Both the position numbers and the translations under genes were made by a program. From IMG/VR virus record IMGVR_UViG_3300031787_000190, positions 1 through 49,248 of that record: a stretch of DNA of 49,248 nt; one strand, written 5' to 3'. How positions within the stretch are numbered: the stretch's first letter is position 1; each line of letters starts with the position of its first letter. This DNA is from a virus. The notes under the pieces are model-generated. The model made no database searches. It saw only the letters and a program-made list of their open reading frames with translations, and had not been told where the DNA came from. Positions 17,333 through 25,951 of this stretch are shown piece by piece.

Positions 17333-20300
17333 TTAAACAGAAGTTGTAAGTGCTCTAAATTTCATAGTGCCACTAACAAATCCAGAGAAATTAGGAGATG
17401 TATATTGCAGTTGTCCAGAATTAGTTATGTTAAATAATATTCCTATATTATCACCTGATGATTTTATTGAAATATCCCACTCAGATCCTTTCTGTATCCC
17501 ATTGATTTCATATACTTCATAAAGATCGGAGGTGGCGTCTACGTACACAGATACCTGTGCCTTAAATGATCTAACTATAGTATTAGAAAAAGAAAATCCG
17601 GTTATATTTTCGGGTGTAACTTGTGAGTTAGAAAATGAATAGCTTCCTTCAGCTAAGTCTCCAGGAGAGTCTCCTGCTCCAATTAGTGCGTCAACTTGTG
17701 CTTTTGTATAATATCTAATATCTCCGCGAGCATCTGTGTGGTATTGTATATGGTCATCATTAGAAAGACCAGAAAGAAGCCCGTGATTTGTTGCAACGCC
17801 AGCCGGAGTATAAAGTTGAGTCCCTCTAAAATCTATATAATTTCCACCATTTATAGATCTAGTTATAGCTTTTGGTGTATTTGTATAAGTATTAGAAGAT
17901 TCATAAACTACACTGCCCAAGGCAACGAATTCAGAAAACGGAAGACCAGATAAACTTGTTATTTCTGTACTAGCTGCAACTCTAGCAGCTGTTACATTTC
18001 CATAAGTTTCAATACCTTGAATTGCTATAATTGGAGTTTCTTTATCATTAGTACCAAATACATGGATTAAAACAAATGCATTATTAGCAACTTCAGTTAG
18101 TTGCCAAGAACCGTCCGTGAATTGATTATAAGGAAGTCTTCCATTAGCCCCCGTATACCCAGCCGTACCGCTATAAACCATTGGAAATGAATCTGCTGTT
18201 TTTTTACGCCACAAAGCACCCTGTCTAAATAATACGGGAATTTCAGTTTGTGCGGGAAGAGTTAAAAGCAAATCTTCATCTCTTATCGTTCCTTCGTCTG
18301 CTGTAAATTGAGCATGTGTATTTAAACTTCCATCTCCATTTACAACAAAGTTTTGTAAAGCAAGACCAGATAAATATTGTGCTCCAAACACGGTGTGTAG
18401 GTAGCTGTGGGTTTCGCCATCCATCACCAGCCCGTGTCTTTCTTCAGCAAAGTATGTGTGGGTGTTTGTATCTGTATTCCAATAAACAACTGACAATAAA
18501 GCATTTTCTTTAAAAAGCGTCGATCCAGCAACTTGAGTAGAACTTAATACACCAGATGAGTTATAGTAGATAAAATGATTACCTGGTAAGTTCGGTATTT
18601 GTATACTCTCTGATGTTGTTTTTGTAAACTTGATTCCTTTAACATAAAAAGTAAACGAAGCCCCTACTGGGGCAATTGTGAAAGTTCTATCTGGACCAGA
18701 GTCGCTAAATGATGTTGTTGATTCTAATAGAGTAGCAAAGCCAGTAGGTTCATTTGTAACATTATTTTGAGATTCTCTTCTTAAAGCTAGTTCGTCTAAA
18801 TGAGCTTTGATTGTAGAACCGTCGGTAATATCCCAATAAGATGGGTCTGCTTGCGTATTAGCTATGTCATCAGAGTCAAGAACTACGACGTTAGTTTGTC
18901 CATTAACCGATAACACAGGAGCTGGAGAAATTTCTACATATACTGATCCAGACCATCTATACGTTAAATTTGTATCCAATGCAACATAAATCTTACCTGT
19001 TTCCCCAGTTGGTGGAAATGCCGCCAAGTTTGCGTATTCCACAACATCGTCGACATAACTTGGTAGATATGTAGCATCAATCTTTGTAGATGCATTTAAT
19101 GGAGCAACTCCGTTAGCTACACCTTTTTCTGAGCTTGAAATTTTAGTAGACAACCCTGAATCAACATAGCTTTTTACAGCATTTTGAGTTGGGTATAGAG
19201 TATCAGATGTACCTAAAGCTATATTTGTACTTTTATTAGCTACATCCTCAGGAGTAAATCCTAAAGAATCTTGTTTTCCGTTTAAAGCGGTTTGTGTAGC
19301 GGTTGAAATAGGTTTGTTTAAATCGCTTGTATTGTCAACATTACTAAGTCCTACTTGAGTTTTTGTAACAGAGTGTGGATTGCTTGTATTAGTGACATGA
19401 TTTGTTAAATCTAATTGCGAAGCTTGTCTAATTCTTAAATCCATCTCCTGCTTAACAGGATTTGAAAATAGTCCAAGAGTTTCAACCATGTGCTGAACTT
19501 GATTAACTCCAGCACCAGAAGAAGTTCCAAAAGAAATAGTTAAGATTTGTTCTGTAGGAAGTTTGTCCCCAATTGAAAGACCTGGTATTAATGCTAAATT
19601 AATTCTTGGAAGCTCTGGATGCACAAGAGGATTTTCTCCTGCATAAACTAAGTATTGTTTACCAACTACAGGAGTTGGAGTCATTGGACCATCGTAAACT
19701 ACTCTAGAATGAGCAAATCCAGGAATAACATCTCCCGTTCCTGTAGGAAAGGTATATATTGCTATAATTGGAGTTGCTGCACCAGATACAGCATCAAAAG
19801 TCATTATAGCGTAAGAAGATTTTAACTCTCCCAAAGTTACCGTACCTTGACTTGTACCATCAAAGTAATACCAATTTATTTTTTGTCCGGCAATTGAATT
19901 TTTAAAATACCACCCATCTCTAATTAAAGCCGAAGGGTCTTTTTCTCCAGGCTGACCATCTGCATAAACCTGTGCATTATTTTCATAAGCATAAATAGTT
20001 ACAACTTCATCCCTATCTTCAATTGGGACAATTCTTTCGTCTAAATCGTCTAAAGCATTTTGGGTAGCTGTAGATATGGGCTTATTTAAGTCACTGGTAT
20101 TATCTACATTTCCTAACCCAATATCGGCTTTATCTAAAACAACGTCACCAACCTGTGTATTAACAGAAGTTACTTCAGAAGGAGACATTTCTATATAAGC
20201 AGAACCGCTCCATCTATAAATTTTATTTGTGTCTAACGCTAAATAAATAATTCCAGCAACACCCGTAAGTGGAAAAGTACCAATGCTAGAATATTCTTGT

Positions 20301-20362
20301 ACTCCGCCTCCCCCGCCAGAAGAGACTGAGACGTATCCAATTCGTATTACGGTATTTGCCAT
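17333..20362 (-). CDS. Large tail fibre with repeated modules, 1009 aa
   Basis: Begins MANTVIRIGYVSVSSGGGGG, then two copies of a module with GKIYVALDTN-x-x-YRWSGS-x-YVE (about residues 35-65 and 460-490). The linker VGLSNVDNTSDLNKPISTAT also occurs twice in near-identical form. These are common building blocks of phage side fibres. The last 110 residues (starting near SFSNSQVTPENITGFSF) are a beta domain homologous to the C-termini of the fibres at 23997-25184 and 25194-25691, with a shared sGQ-(I/L/M)-qYTS segment. Likely a trimeric receptor-binding fibre. Confidence 0.7.
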   Translation of the reverse strand: MANTVIRIGYVSVSSGGGGGVQEYSSIGTFPLTGVAGIIYLALDTNKIYRWSGSAYIEMSPSEVTSVNTQVGDVVLDKADIGLGNVDNTSDLNKPISTATQNALDDLDERIVPIEDRDEVVTIYAYENNAQVYADGQPGEKDPSALIRDGWYFKNSIAGQKINWYYFDGTSQGTVTLGELKSSYAIMTFDAVSGAATPIIAIYTFPTGTGDVIPGFAHSRVVYDGPMTPTPVVGKQYLVYAGENPLVHPELPRINLALIPGLSIGDKLPTEQILTISFGTSSGAGVNQVQHMVETLGLFSNPVKQEMDLRIRQASQLDLTNHVTNTSNPHSVTKTQVGLSNVDNTSDLNKPISTATQTALNGKQDSLGFTPEDVANKSTNIALGTSDTLYPTQNAVKSYVDSGLSTKISSSEKGVANGVAPLNASTKIDATYLPSYVDDVVEYANLAAFPPTGETGKIYVALDTNLTYRWSGSVYVEISPAPVLSVNGQTNVVVLDSDDIANTQADPSYWDITDGSTIKAHLDELALRRESQNNVTNEPTGFATLLESTTSFSDSGPDRTFTIAPVGASFTFYVKGIKFTKTTSESIQIPNLPGNHFIYYNSSGVLSSTQVAGSTLFKENALLSVVYWNTDTNTHTYFAEERHGLVMDGETHSYLHTVFGAQYLSGLALQNFVVNGDGSLNTHAQFTADEGTIRDEDLLLTLPAQTEIPVLFRQGALWRKKTADSFPMVYSGTAGYTGANGRLPYNQFTDGSWQLTEVANNAFVLIHVFGTNDKETPIIAIQGIETYGNVTAARVAASTEITSLSGLPFSEFVALGSVVYESSNTYTNTPKAITRSINGGNYIDFRGTQLYTPAGVATNHGLLSGLSNDDHIQYHTDARGDIRYYTKAQVDALIGAGDSPGDLAEGSYSFSNSQVTPENITGFSFSNTIVRSFKAQVSVYVDATSDLYEVYEINGIQKGSEWDISIKSSGDNIGILFNITNSGQLQYTSPNFSGFVSGTMKFRALTTSV

Positions 20363-20364
20363 AA

Positions 20365-20721
20365 TTAATGCCTTTGCTTTCCAGAATAAAATATTCTTGT
20401 AACGTCTATGGAACCACTATTTACAGCTATTTTAACTCTGACATATGGTGCACCAGATCCAGCAACATCCCACATGTGAGTTCCAGAATCACTAGTAATT
20501 GCCTGTAGGGATTCTGTTACTTCTCCAAAATTAACATTATCTGCAGAGAATTGTAAACTTAAAACCATATCAACAGAAGAGCCATTCTCATAATAAACAG
20601 AAATTGAAAATTCATCCTCTCTATTATCTAAGGAAATTGAAGGAGAAACCCAGTCAACATTTACTGTCTGAGGCTCAGATATTACTTCTTTTAAGCGTAT
20701 ATTATCGAGAATGAAACTCAT
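20365..20721 (-). CDS. Small beta-sandwich tail protein, 118 aa
   Basis: Predominantly beta strands (FSISVYYENGSSVDMVLSLQ, PYVRVKIAVNSGSIDVTRI), resembling small jelly-roll or carbohydrate-binding domains found beside phage fibres. It overlaps nothing but is only 2-3 nt from both neighbours. I assign a probable structural or binding role without naming a family. Confidence 0.45.
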   Translation of the reverse strand: MSFILDNIRLKEVISEPQTVNVDWVSPSISLDNREDEFSISVYYENGSSVDMVLSLQFSADNVNFGEVTESLQAITSDSGTHMWDVAGSGAPYVRVKIAVNSGSIDVTRIFYSGKQRH

Positions 20722-20723
20722 AG

Positions 20724-20993
20724 TTATTCCTTCTTATCTGTTTCTATGCCATTTTTACTGGCAGTAATTCTTCTTCCTAAATAAGCAAACAAACACCCAA
20801 AAAATAAGTAATTTGCTGCATCTAAATCAACTACACCAACTATATTAGCCACTTTGCCTAACTGACCAAAAAGTGCCGTATTAAATGAAATAAAGGCAAA
20901 TGTTGCAGTTAAAGAAGGCTTACCATCAACTCTAATTAAAGGTACTGGTATTCCTTTTTCATTCATGAGCTTTATTAAATTTTTAATGCTCAT
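20724..20993 (-). CDS. Membrane protein, holin candidate, 89 aa
   Basis: The N-terminal 30 residues are polar and end in a DGKPSLTAT motif. They are followed by two hydrophobic segments (about 31-45, FAFISFNTALFG, and about 60-76, YLFFGCLFAYLG) and a charged tail (RRITASKNGIETDKKE). This layout is seen in small phage membrane proteins sometimes annotated as holins. No endolysin is recognisable nearby, so the lysis role is only a possibility. Start overlaps the stop of the upstream gene by 4 nt. Confidence 0.4.
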   Translation of the reverse strand: MSIKNLIKLMNEKGIPVPLIRVDGKPSLTATFAFISFNTALFGQLGKVANIVGVVDLDAANYLFFGCLFAYLGRRITASKNGIETDKKE

Positions 20994-21481
20994 CTTTTAC
21001 CTTTTTTCCAATCTTCAAAGCTATAAACTTTGGCATAAGTTACAGAGGAATCGTCATAAAGTTTTGGCAAATCTCTTAAGTAATTCCTATATGACCTATA
21101 CTCTTTTCTTTCTTCTGTATCCAGATTTACATCTGCTAACTGCGTCCAATCTGTTTCTTCTAACGCCAATTTTCTTTTATATCTAAACAAATTCCAATGT
21201 TCTTTTAAGACAGTCTTTTCTTCTTTTTTTATGGATATTTCAAATCCATCTGCAATTTTAAAAAACTTCTTTAAAAAACCATTTACTTCCATGTATTTAG
21301 AGTCTATTATAAACTTTTTTTGAGACTCTTCTATATCATCCTCGCTTATCCATTTTGAAACACTACTCCAAAGTCCAAAAGCTAAATGATAATCCCTGTA
21401 TAAAACAGCAAGCTCCATGCTTTCAAACTTTAAAACTTTTTCTTCATTAGTTTTAGAATTGAAAACATAGAGCTTGTACAT
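20990..21481 (-). CDS. Tail fibre assembly chaperone-like protein, 163 aa
   Basis: The C-terminal part contains RKLALEETDWTQLADVNLDT and then YRNYLRDLP, which matches the 'S/TDWTQL...YRxxLRDLP' signature of tail-fibre assembly and chaperone-type proteins. The N-terminal 100 residues are aromatic and charged with no known match. It precedes the holin candidate and follows another chaperone-like gene, both next to fibre genes. Probable role: folding or attachment of the fibres. Confidence 0.6.
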   Translation of the reverse strand: MYKLYVFNSKTNEEKVLKFESMELAVLYRDYHLAFGLWSSVSKWISEDDIEESQKKFIIDSKYMEVNGFLKKFFKIADGFEISIKKEEKTVLKEHWNLFRYKRKLALEETDWTQLADVNLDTEERKEYRSYRNYLRDLPKLYDDSSVTYAKVYSFEDWKKGKR

Positions 21482-21482
21482 A

Positions 21483-21968
21483 TTACTTCACAATTCTAGC
21501 AGCAGCCTCAGATCTTTGTTGCTCTAATGCTAAATACTCACTTTCTGACAAGCTTAGTTCTTGACTCAATGCTTTTTGTCTTAAATGACGCAATATTTTA
21601 TAGTCAGTAGAGTTAAGAAAAGCTTGTGCTTCAGCATTAACTTTTTCTTGTTCAAGCTTAGCAGAAATGTCTTCTATGCTTACTTCATATCCAGCTGGGT
21701 CAGATTCTACCAATTGATCTTCAAAAACAGCTGCTTGAATTTCTATGTCTTGGAATTGAGGAGGATCAAAAGATTTACCTTCTTCATCCAATACTTCTTG
21801 AGAATCAATGACAGCTGGAGAAATCTCTACTGGTTGCATAGAGAATCTAGGAGAGCCGAAGCTCCCCATTCCAATATGCTTAGCAAGAAAAGCGTCAAGC
21901 TCCTCTTGTGTTTCAAAGGAGGCTTGGTTTGTTAAGACTCCAGACTTGGTGATGTTAATTTGTTTCAT
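21483..21968 (-). CDS. Second tail fibre assembly-like protein, 161 aa
   Basis: The last 45 residues (LNSTDYKILRHLRQKALSQE, then SEYLALEQQRSEAAARIV) have the 'STDYKxLRH...EYxxLxxxR' pattern of tail-fibre assembly proteins. The N-terminal part starts with a short beta region (ITKSGVLTNQASFETQEELD) followed by an acidic linker. It lies between the C1q-like fibre gene (1 nt away) and the other chaperone-like gene. A pair of assembly proteins may serve different fibres. Confidence 0.55.
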   Translation of the reverse strand: MKQINITKSGVLTNQASFETQEELDAFLAKHIGMGSFGSPRFSMQPVEISPAVIDSQEVLDEEGKSFDPPQFQDIEIQAAVFEDQLVESDPAGYEVSIEDISAKLEQEKVNAEAQAFLNSTDYKILRHLRQKALSQELSLSESEYLALEQQRSEAAARIVK

Positions 21969-21969
21969 A

Positions 21970-23934
21970 TTAGTTACTCACTTTTGTAATATTGAGGTAA
22001 TGGACCATAGCACTAGTGTTCAGTGTTCCTCCTGTTAAAGATCTTATCGAAATAACTTGCCCCTTATTAAGTTTTGTAGTGTGCTCTAAATCGTGATAGC
22101 TGCTAGTGGTAGTGTCTGTTACTCTCTTTACAGAAACTCCGTCTATGTATAAGTCAAAAGATCGTGCTGCTGAAGTGGTAAAGTAAATACTTCCACTTAA
22201 ACTATAAATCCCAGTCTCAGGCACAACGTACTGACTTCCATTCCAAGCACCATGAGTATCTGAAATACCAATAAAAGGAATATTTGTCACGTTAGCCGTA
22301 ATAACTTGCCCAGCATTCCCAGCACTCTCTGAGTAAACTCTAGCTGGTAAGCCTATCCCAGTTAATGCTGGATTTTTACTGGCGTTGATTACGAGGTAAC
22401 CTGAAGTTCTAGCATTACCTGCGTTATCAATCCAATAACGACCGGTAAAAGTTGATCCCCATGTTGTAGCTGCATTTAATATTAGAACTCCTGTCACTTC
22501 ATTATAACCAACAAAAGCACCAATTTGTTCTGTGCTTCCAGACACAGCCTGCTGGTCTGGTTTAATATAGTTTCCGGATTTTGCGGTAGATGTATATCCG
22601 TTAACGCTAACTCCTTTCATACCTTTACCAATTTGAATGGCAACATATGCTGGTTGAGCAGCTGTGCTAGCAGCGTTGTAAGCTCTAGTATAAAGCAATA
22701 TACCATTATTATTCATATCGGATGTAGTTTGTGTAGGGGCTGTGGTAGTTTGTGTGTGTGTACTCGTTGTGTTTATTGCGGTAGTGAATGTAATAAACGT
22801 ACCAACTGAAGCACTAGCTAATCCAGCAAGTCCTGATACAGTTCCAGATCCTGCGTAAGTAAGAGGAGATGTGTCTGTGGAGAAAGTTTCAGGAGCTGTA
22901 AGAATGTTTGAATTAGATGCAGTTGCTGATATTAATAAGTTACCAACGGCTGAAGCAGTTGCTGTAAAAGTAAAAATATCTCCTGGAGTTGCATCGACTG
23001 TTGCAGAAGCAGAGGCGTATAAACTGTTAGTTGTTGCAATTCTAGCTCTATCATAAGCAATGGTATTACCATTTCTTGCAAGTGTAACTACCAAATCTGT
23101 AGTACTAAGTGATATAGAACTTGTAATAGAAATTTTACAACTTCTAAGCACCGTAATCTGACTAGATGAAACAGAAAATAACCCTGAACCACTTGAATAT
23201 GATGGAGAAGCTATTGTTATAGTACTGCTAGAGGTGGGATATCCTGCGCTTTGATTTTGATTAGCAATATCAGCATAAACAGTTGTGTCATTTGATAAAA
23301 CTACATCATCAAACTCTAGTATCTTTCCACTATTAACCACAGCAACTTGAAAACCAACACGAATATTAGCACAAGTACTAGGGATAACAATATTGGTTTT
23401 AAAAATACTAACAGTTGGTGAACTTTGTAAATAAACAGAACTAGGAATTTCCTGAGAGTTTGTTACGTCATAAAAAACTACTCTAATGTCATTTGAGTTA
23501 CCGTTGTAATCAAAAGGAAAATAAAGAGTACATTCCCGACCTCTAAATCTAGAAGAAACAGACTTAATTGGAGAAGCAATGTAGTCGTTTAATGATCCAG
23601 CGGCTTGAGTATATTTATAAGACTGAGGTCCATTTAACGGAGTTGTAGATTCAGCAGCAAATGTACCAGCTAAAGATCCTCCTCCAAGAAAGGAAGCATT
23701 GTTTCCTTTACTCCAATTAGGTACGTCATCTCCAATTAATTGAAAAACGGTATCTAGGCTTGAAGCGCCAGAACCAACCTCTGACCAACTAGAGGTAAGT
23801 ACGTCATACTTTTTAATTTTATTATTGTCATTGATATCGCAAGCAAGTTCTCCTGCTTCAGGATTTGTTAATGTGCTAAGATCTTTTGGTGTTAGCACCG
23901 TTGAGTTTTTGACTTTAAACGAGTTGTTGCTCAT
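21970..23934 (-). CDS. Tail fibre with C1q/TNF-like C-terminal domain, 654 aa
   Basis: The N-terminal segment (MSNNSFKVKNSTVLTPKDLS ... GELACDINDNNKIKKYD) is an attachment domain of the kind that displays a feature-table strand. Residues about 75-210 form a beta sandwich, followed by Ser/Thr-rich repeats. The final 120 residues (FIGISDTHGAWNGSQYVVPE, TGIYSLSGSIYFTT, then YIDGVSV and KGQVISIRSLTGG) have the strand order of a C1q-like jelly roll used by trimeric adhesins. A late-type motif (AACCCCCTTATATAAC) lies about 50 nt upstream. Confidence 0.7.
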   Translation of the reverse strand: MSNNSFKVKNSTVLTPKDLSTLTNPEAGELACDINDNNKIKKYDVLTSSWSEVGSGASSLDTVFQLIGDDVPNWSKGNNASFLGGGSLAGTFAAESTTPLNGPQSYKYTQAAGSLNDYIASPIKSVSSRFRGRECTLYFPFDYNGNSNDIRVVFYDVTNSQEIPSSVYLQSSPTVSIFKTNIVIPSTCANIRVGFQVAVVNSGKILEFDDVVLSNDTTVYADIANQNQSAGYPTSSSTITIASPSYSSGSGLFSVSSSQITVLRSCKISITSSISLSTTDLVVTLARNGNTIAYDRARIATTNSLYASASATVDATPGDIFTFTATASAVGNLLISATASNSNILTAPETFSTDTSPLTYAGSGTVSGLAGLASASVGTFITFTTAINTTSTHTQTTTAPTQTTSDMNNNGILLYTRAYNAASTAAQPAYVAIQIGKGMKGVSVNGYTSTAKSGNYIKPDQQAVSGSTEQIGAFVGYNEVTGVLILNAATTWGSTFTGRYWIDNAGNARTSGYLVINASKNPALTGIGLPARVYSESAGNAGQVITANVTNIPFIGISDTHGAWNGSQYVVPETGIYSLSGSIYFTTSAARSFDLYIDGVSVKRVTDTTTSSYHDLEHTTKLNKGQVISIRSLTGGTLNTSAMVHYLNITKVSN

Positions 23935-23982
23935 TTTCTCCTTCCTTTATTCCAGAAATTAGATAGAAGTTATTTTCTATCT

Positions 23983-23998
23983 GTTATATAAGGGGGTT
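23983..23998 (-). promoter_or_regulatory. Late-promoter variant AACCCCCTTATATAAC
   Basis: Two changes from consensus. It lies upstream of the C1q-like fibre gene and overlaps the 3' end of the fibre gene before it (stop at 23997). Confidence 0.5.
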
Positions 23999-25184
23999 AT
24001 ACCCCAAAAGTTTTAAGTAAGCTATACTTTAAAGTTCCTACATAATTTGTACCAGAAATATTGGTACTTGTATACTGAATTTGTCCAGCAGAAGTTATAC
24101 TAAATTCAACACCCGAATCTTGCCCCGCATAATCATCTGACATAAACCATTGAGTAGCTTGTGTGTTATAAACAAATTTTAGTTGACCAACTTGAGCAAC
24201 AGCAGAACTTGCGGTGTCAGTTTGTCTATATATTGCATAATCAATTTTAACAGATCTAAAACTAGCAGGATTAAACAAGAGTCCTGTAATGTTTGTAGCG
24301 GAACTTTGGTTATTTGCAATTGTAAAAGAAGACTGACTAACAATAATTGCCGCAGGAAGAGCATCTACATAACTTTTAACAGCAAGAGCTGATGGAAGCT
24401 GTGTATCAGAAGCTCCAGACAAACTTGTGCTGGTGTTTAAAACTCCAGCTTTTAAATTGTCAGTTTCCAAATTGGAAATTGTATTATTATCTGCATCAAT
24501 TGTTTTTGTTGTAAGAGTTTGGTTATCACTCGTACCAACAACGCTGCCAGTAACTCCATGAACTCCACTGGAAGCTCCTGTGTGGCTGGTTAAAGTTGAA
24601 CTCGTAGCTCTGCTATCAACATCAGTTTGAAGTTCAACAAGAGCTTCCTGAACGTCATCAGCGGCTAAATTTCCTGTAGGTACAACAGATATAGCAGATG
24701 CATCATGTGCATCAGTGGCTTGTGAAATGTGACCAGATAAACCACTTTGAGCAGTGTCTAAACGACCTTCAACTTCATCAATAGCGGCTTGAACGTTAGT
24801 AGCTACAAGCCCAGATGTGGCGTTAGAATAAGAAATCTCAGAAGCCTGATCTTTTGAAGCTACAGAATTATCAACATAGGTCTTAACAGCAGAAGCTGTA
24901 ACTAATTTACTAGAACTAGCAGATGCCGAAAGATCTGTTTCTATTGCAGTACCAGAGACGCTTGTATCTATTACTGGAGAGGTTAATGTTTTATTGGTTA
25001 ATGTTTGAGATTGGGAGTTTGTAACTATTTCTCTTGCAGCCGAAGGATTTACTCCATCTTTTAAAGTAACTTGTATCTTACCTGTAGAGGAGTCTACTTT
25101 TAACTCACCTTCAATGTTGTCTAAGGATAAACTATCTGGTGCAAGAATAATCCCTTTTATGAACCGTTCTTTTTTAAGTGACAT
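23997..25184 (-). CDS. Tail fibre with head-repeat shaft, 395 aa
   Basis: Residues 1-70 contain the common fibre segment (GKIQVTLKDGVNPSAAREIV, SQTLTNKTLTSPVID), followed by shaft repeats (SALAVKSYVDALP, SNATSGLVATNVQAAIDEVE). The last 110 residues are a beta domain (FNPASFRSVKIDYAIYRQTD ... ITSAGQIQYTSTNISGTNY) shared with the fibres at 17333-20362 and 25194-25691. It lies 9 nt downstream of that second relative. Receptor-binding role inferred. Confidence 0.65.
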   Translation of the reverse strand: MSLKKERFIKGIILAPDSLSLDNIEGELKVDSSTGKIQVTLKDGVNPSAAREIVTNSQSQTLTNKTLTSPVIDTSVSGTAIETDLSASASSSKLVTASAVKTYVDNSVASKDQASEISYSNATSGLVATNVQAAIDEVEGRLDTAQSGLSGHISQATDAHDASAISVVPTGNLAADDVQEALVELQTDVDSRATSSTLTSHTGASSGVHGVTGSVVGTSDNQTLTTKTIDADNNTISNLETDNLKAGVLNTSTSLSGASDTQLPSALAVKSYVDALPAAIIVSQSSFTIANNQSSATNITGLLFNPASFRSVKIDYAIYRQTDTASSAVAQVGQLKFVYNTQATQWFMSDDYAGQDSGVEFSITSAGQIQYTSTNISGTNYVGTLKYSLLKTFGV

Positions 25185-25193
25185 TTATAACCC

Positions 25194-25691
25194 CTAATTA
25201 TTAATTACCTTAGCTTCGTAAACTATAGATAAGCTTTTATTTGTTGCTCCAACTGGAAAATTTTCAGTAGTCTGATAAAGCATCTGCCCAGATGAGTTAA
25301 TTGTTATAAGAACTCCAGCATCTCCAGTTGTGCGAATAGATATGCCCCAATTTACACCATCAAAAAAACCCTCAATGAATCCAACTTCCATTTTTACAAC
25401 ATTGCCGTCGGGTATTGTTGTGTATGCTCTTTTAAATAAATACTTAGCTTCAATTGCAATAACCTCTGCTATAGAAAAACTAAAGCCTGATATAGCAGCT
25501 GGAGTATTTAACAATATGTCGGGATTTAAAAGAATTTCTGAAGTTGTAGGTATATCATTTGGTTTTTGTACAGTTTCTAAAGCAGTAGTTACAGCTTCAG
25601 CCCAATCTGTAACTTCAGAGCCATATCCAGGATTTTCTCCGGATATGGGAAACTCAAATTCTTCGCTTCCTACAGTTAATATTTTAGGCAT
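25194..25691 (-). CDS. Short tail fibre or adaptor protein, 165 aa
   Basis: The N-terminus (KILTVGSEEFEFPISGENPG, then TDWAEAVTTALETVQ) is a typical short fibre-attachment segment. The last 100 residues (starting ISGFSFSIAEVIAIEAKYLF) are the same beta domain as the C-termini of two larger fibres nearby. It is therefore a minimal fibre made of attachment plus tip domain without a shaft. A late-promoter motif lies 31 nt upstream of its ATG. Confidence 0.6.
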   Translation of the reverse strand: MPKILTVGSEEFEFPISGENPGYGSEVTDWAEAVTTALETVQKPNDIPTTSEILLNPDILLNTPAAISGFSFSIAEVIAIEAKYLFKRAYTTIPDGNVVKMEVGFIEGFFDGVNWGISIRTTGDAGVLITINSSGQMLYQTTENFPVGATNKSLSIVYEAKVINN

Positions 25692-25721
25692 TAGCTTCCT
25701 CGTTATCTTAAAGATTCACCT

Positions 25722-25737
25722 GTAATATAAGGGTGTT
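25722..25737 (-). promoter_or_regulatory. Late-promoter motif AACACCCTTATATTAC
   Basis: Exact copy upstream of the 165-aa fibre gene. It stands back to back with two sigma70 promoters that read the other way. Confidence 0.65.
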
Positions 25738-25745
25738 ATTTAGCT

Positions 25746-25774
25746 TTGACGCAAATATATAGAATTATTAAAAT
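25746..25774 (+). promoter_or_regulatory. Sigma70 promoter, distal of a tandem pair
   Basis: TTGACG at 25746-25751, 17-nt spacer, TAAAAT at 25769-25774. It shares the TTGACGCAAAT start with the promoter at 46786. Confidence 0.6.
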
Positions 25775-25779
25775 AGTAG

Positions 25780-25808
25780 TTGACTTTAAATAAAATAACT
25801 AGTATTCT
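25780..25808 (+). promoter_or_regulatory. Sigma70 promoter of the sRNA, proximal
   Basis: TTGACT at 25780-25785, 17-nt spacer, TATTCT at 25803-25808. Expected start near 25815. Confidence 0.65.
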
Positions 25809-25814
25809 TAAGAA

Positions 25815-25895
25815 GAGGTTCTCCTCCCTTGCCTCGCAGGTTCCATCTCCTACCCCTGATAAGCAAATTCTTTGTTTATTGGGGGTTTTCTTTTT
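25815..25895 (+). ncRNA. Candidate small RNA with anti-Shine-Dalgarno loops
   Basis: It starts about 7 nt after a sigma70 -10 box and ends in a very strong intrinsic terminator: a 16-bp stem at 25852-25886 with a 3-nt loop, then TTTTCTTTTT. Three wobble pairs in that stem (U-G, G-U, G-U) are valid only in the plus-strand RNA, which fixes the strand. The 5' part can form GAGG/CCTC and CAGG/CCTG stems that display UUCUCCUCCCUUG and UUCCAUCUCCUACC in loops. These C-rich loops are complementary to GGAGG-type ribosome-binding sites, as in 'cuckoo' and AbcR-type sRNAs. It encodes no ORF and overlaps no gene. Confidence 0.65.
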
Positions 25896-25906
25896 ACAAA
25901 TAAAAA

Positions 25907-25927
25907 AGCCCCCTTTCGGAGGCTCTT
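25907..25927 (-). terminator. Intrinsic terminator after the major capsid gene
   Basis: On the minus strand, AGCCTCC-gaaa-GGGGGCT is followed by TTTTTT, 25 nt past the capsid stop. The opposite strand also has a short T run after the stem, so it may be bidirectional. Confidence 0.8.
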
Positions 25928-25951
25928 TTGCATAAAGTTATGCTTTTTAAT

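Noticed and set aside
20724-20993. Firm holin assignment
   Set aside because: Two membrane segments only; no endolysin or spanin found nearby, so it is kept as a candidate.
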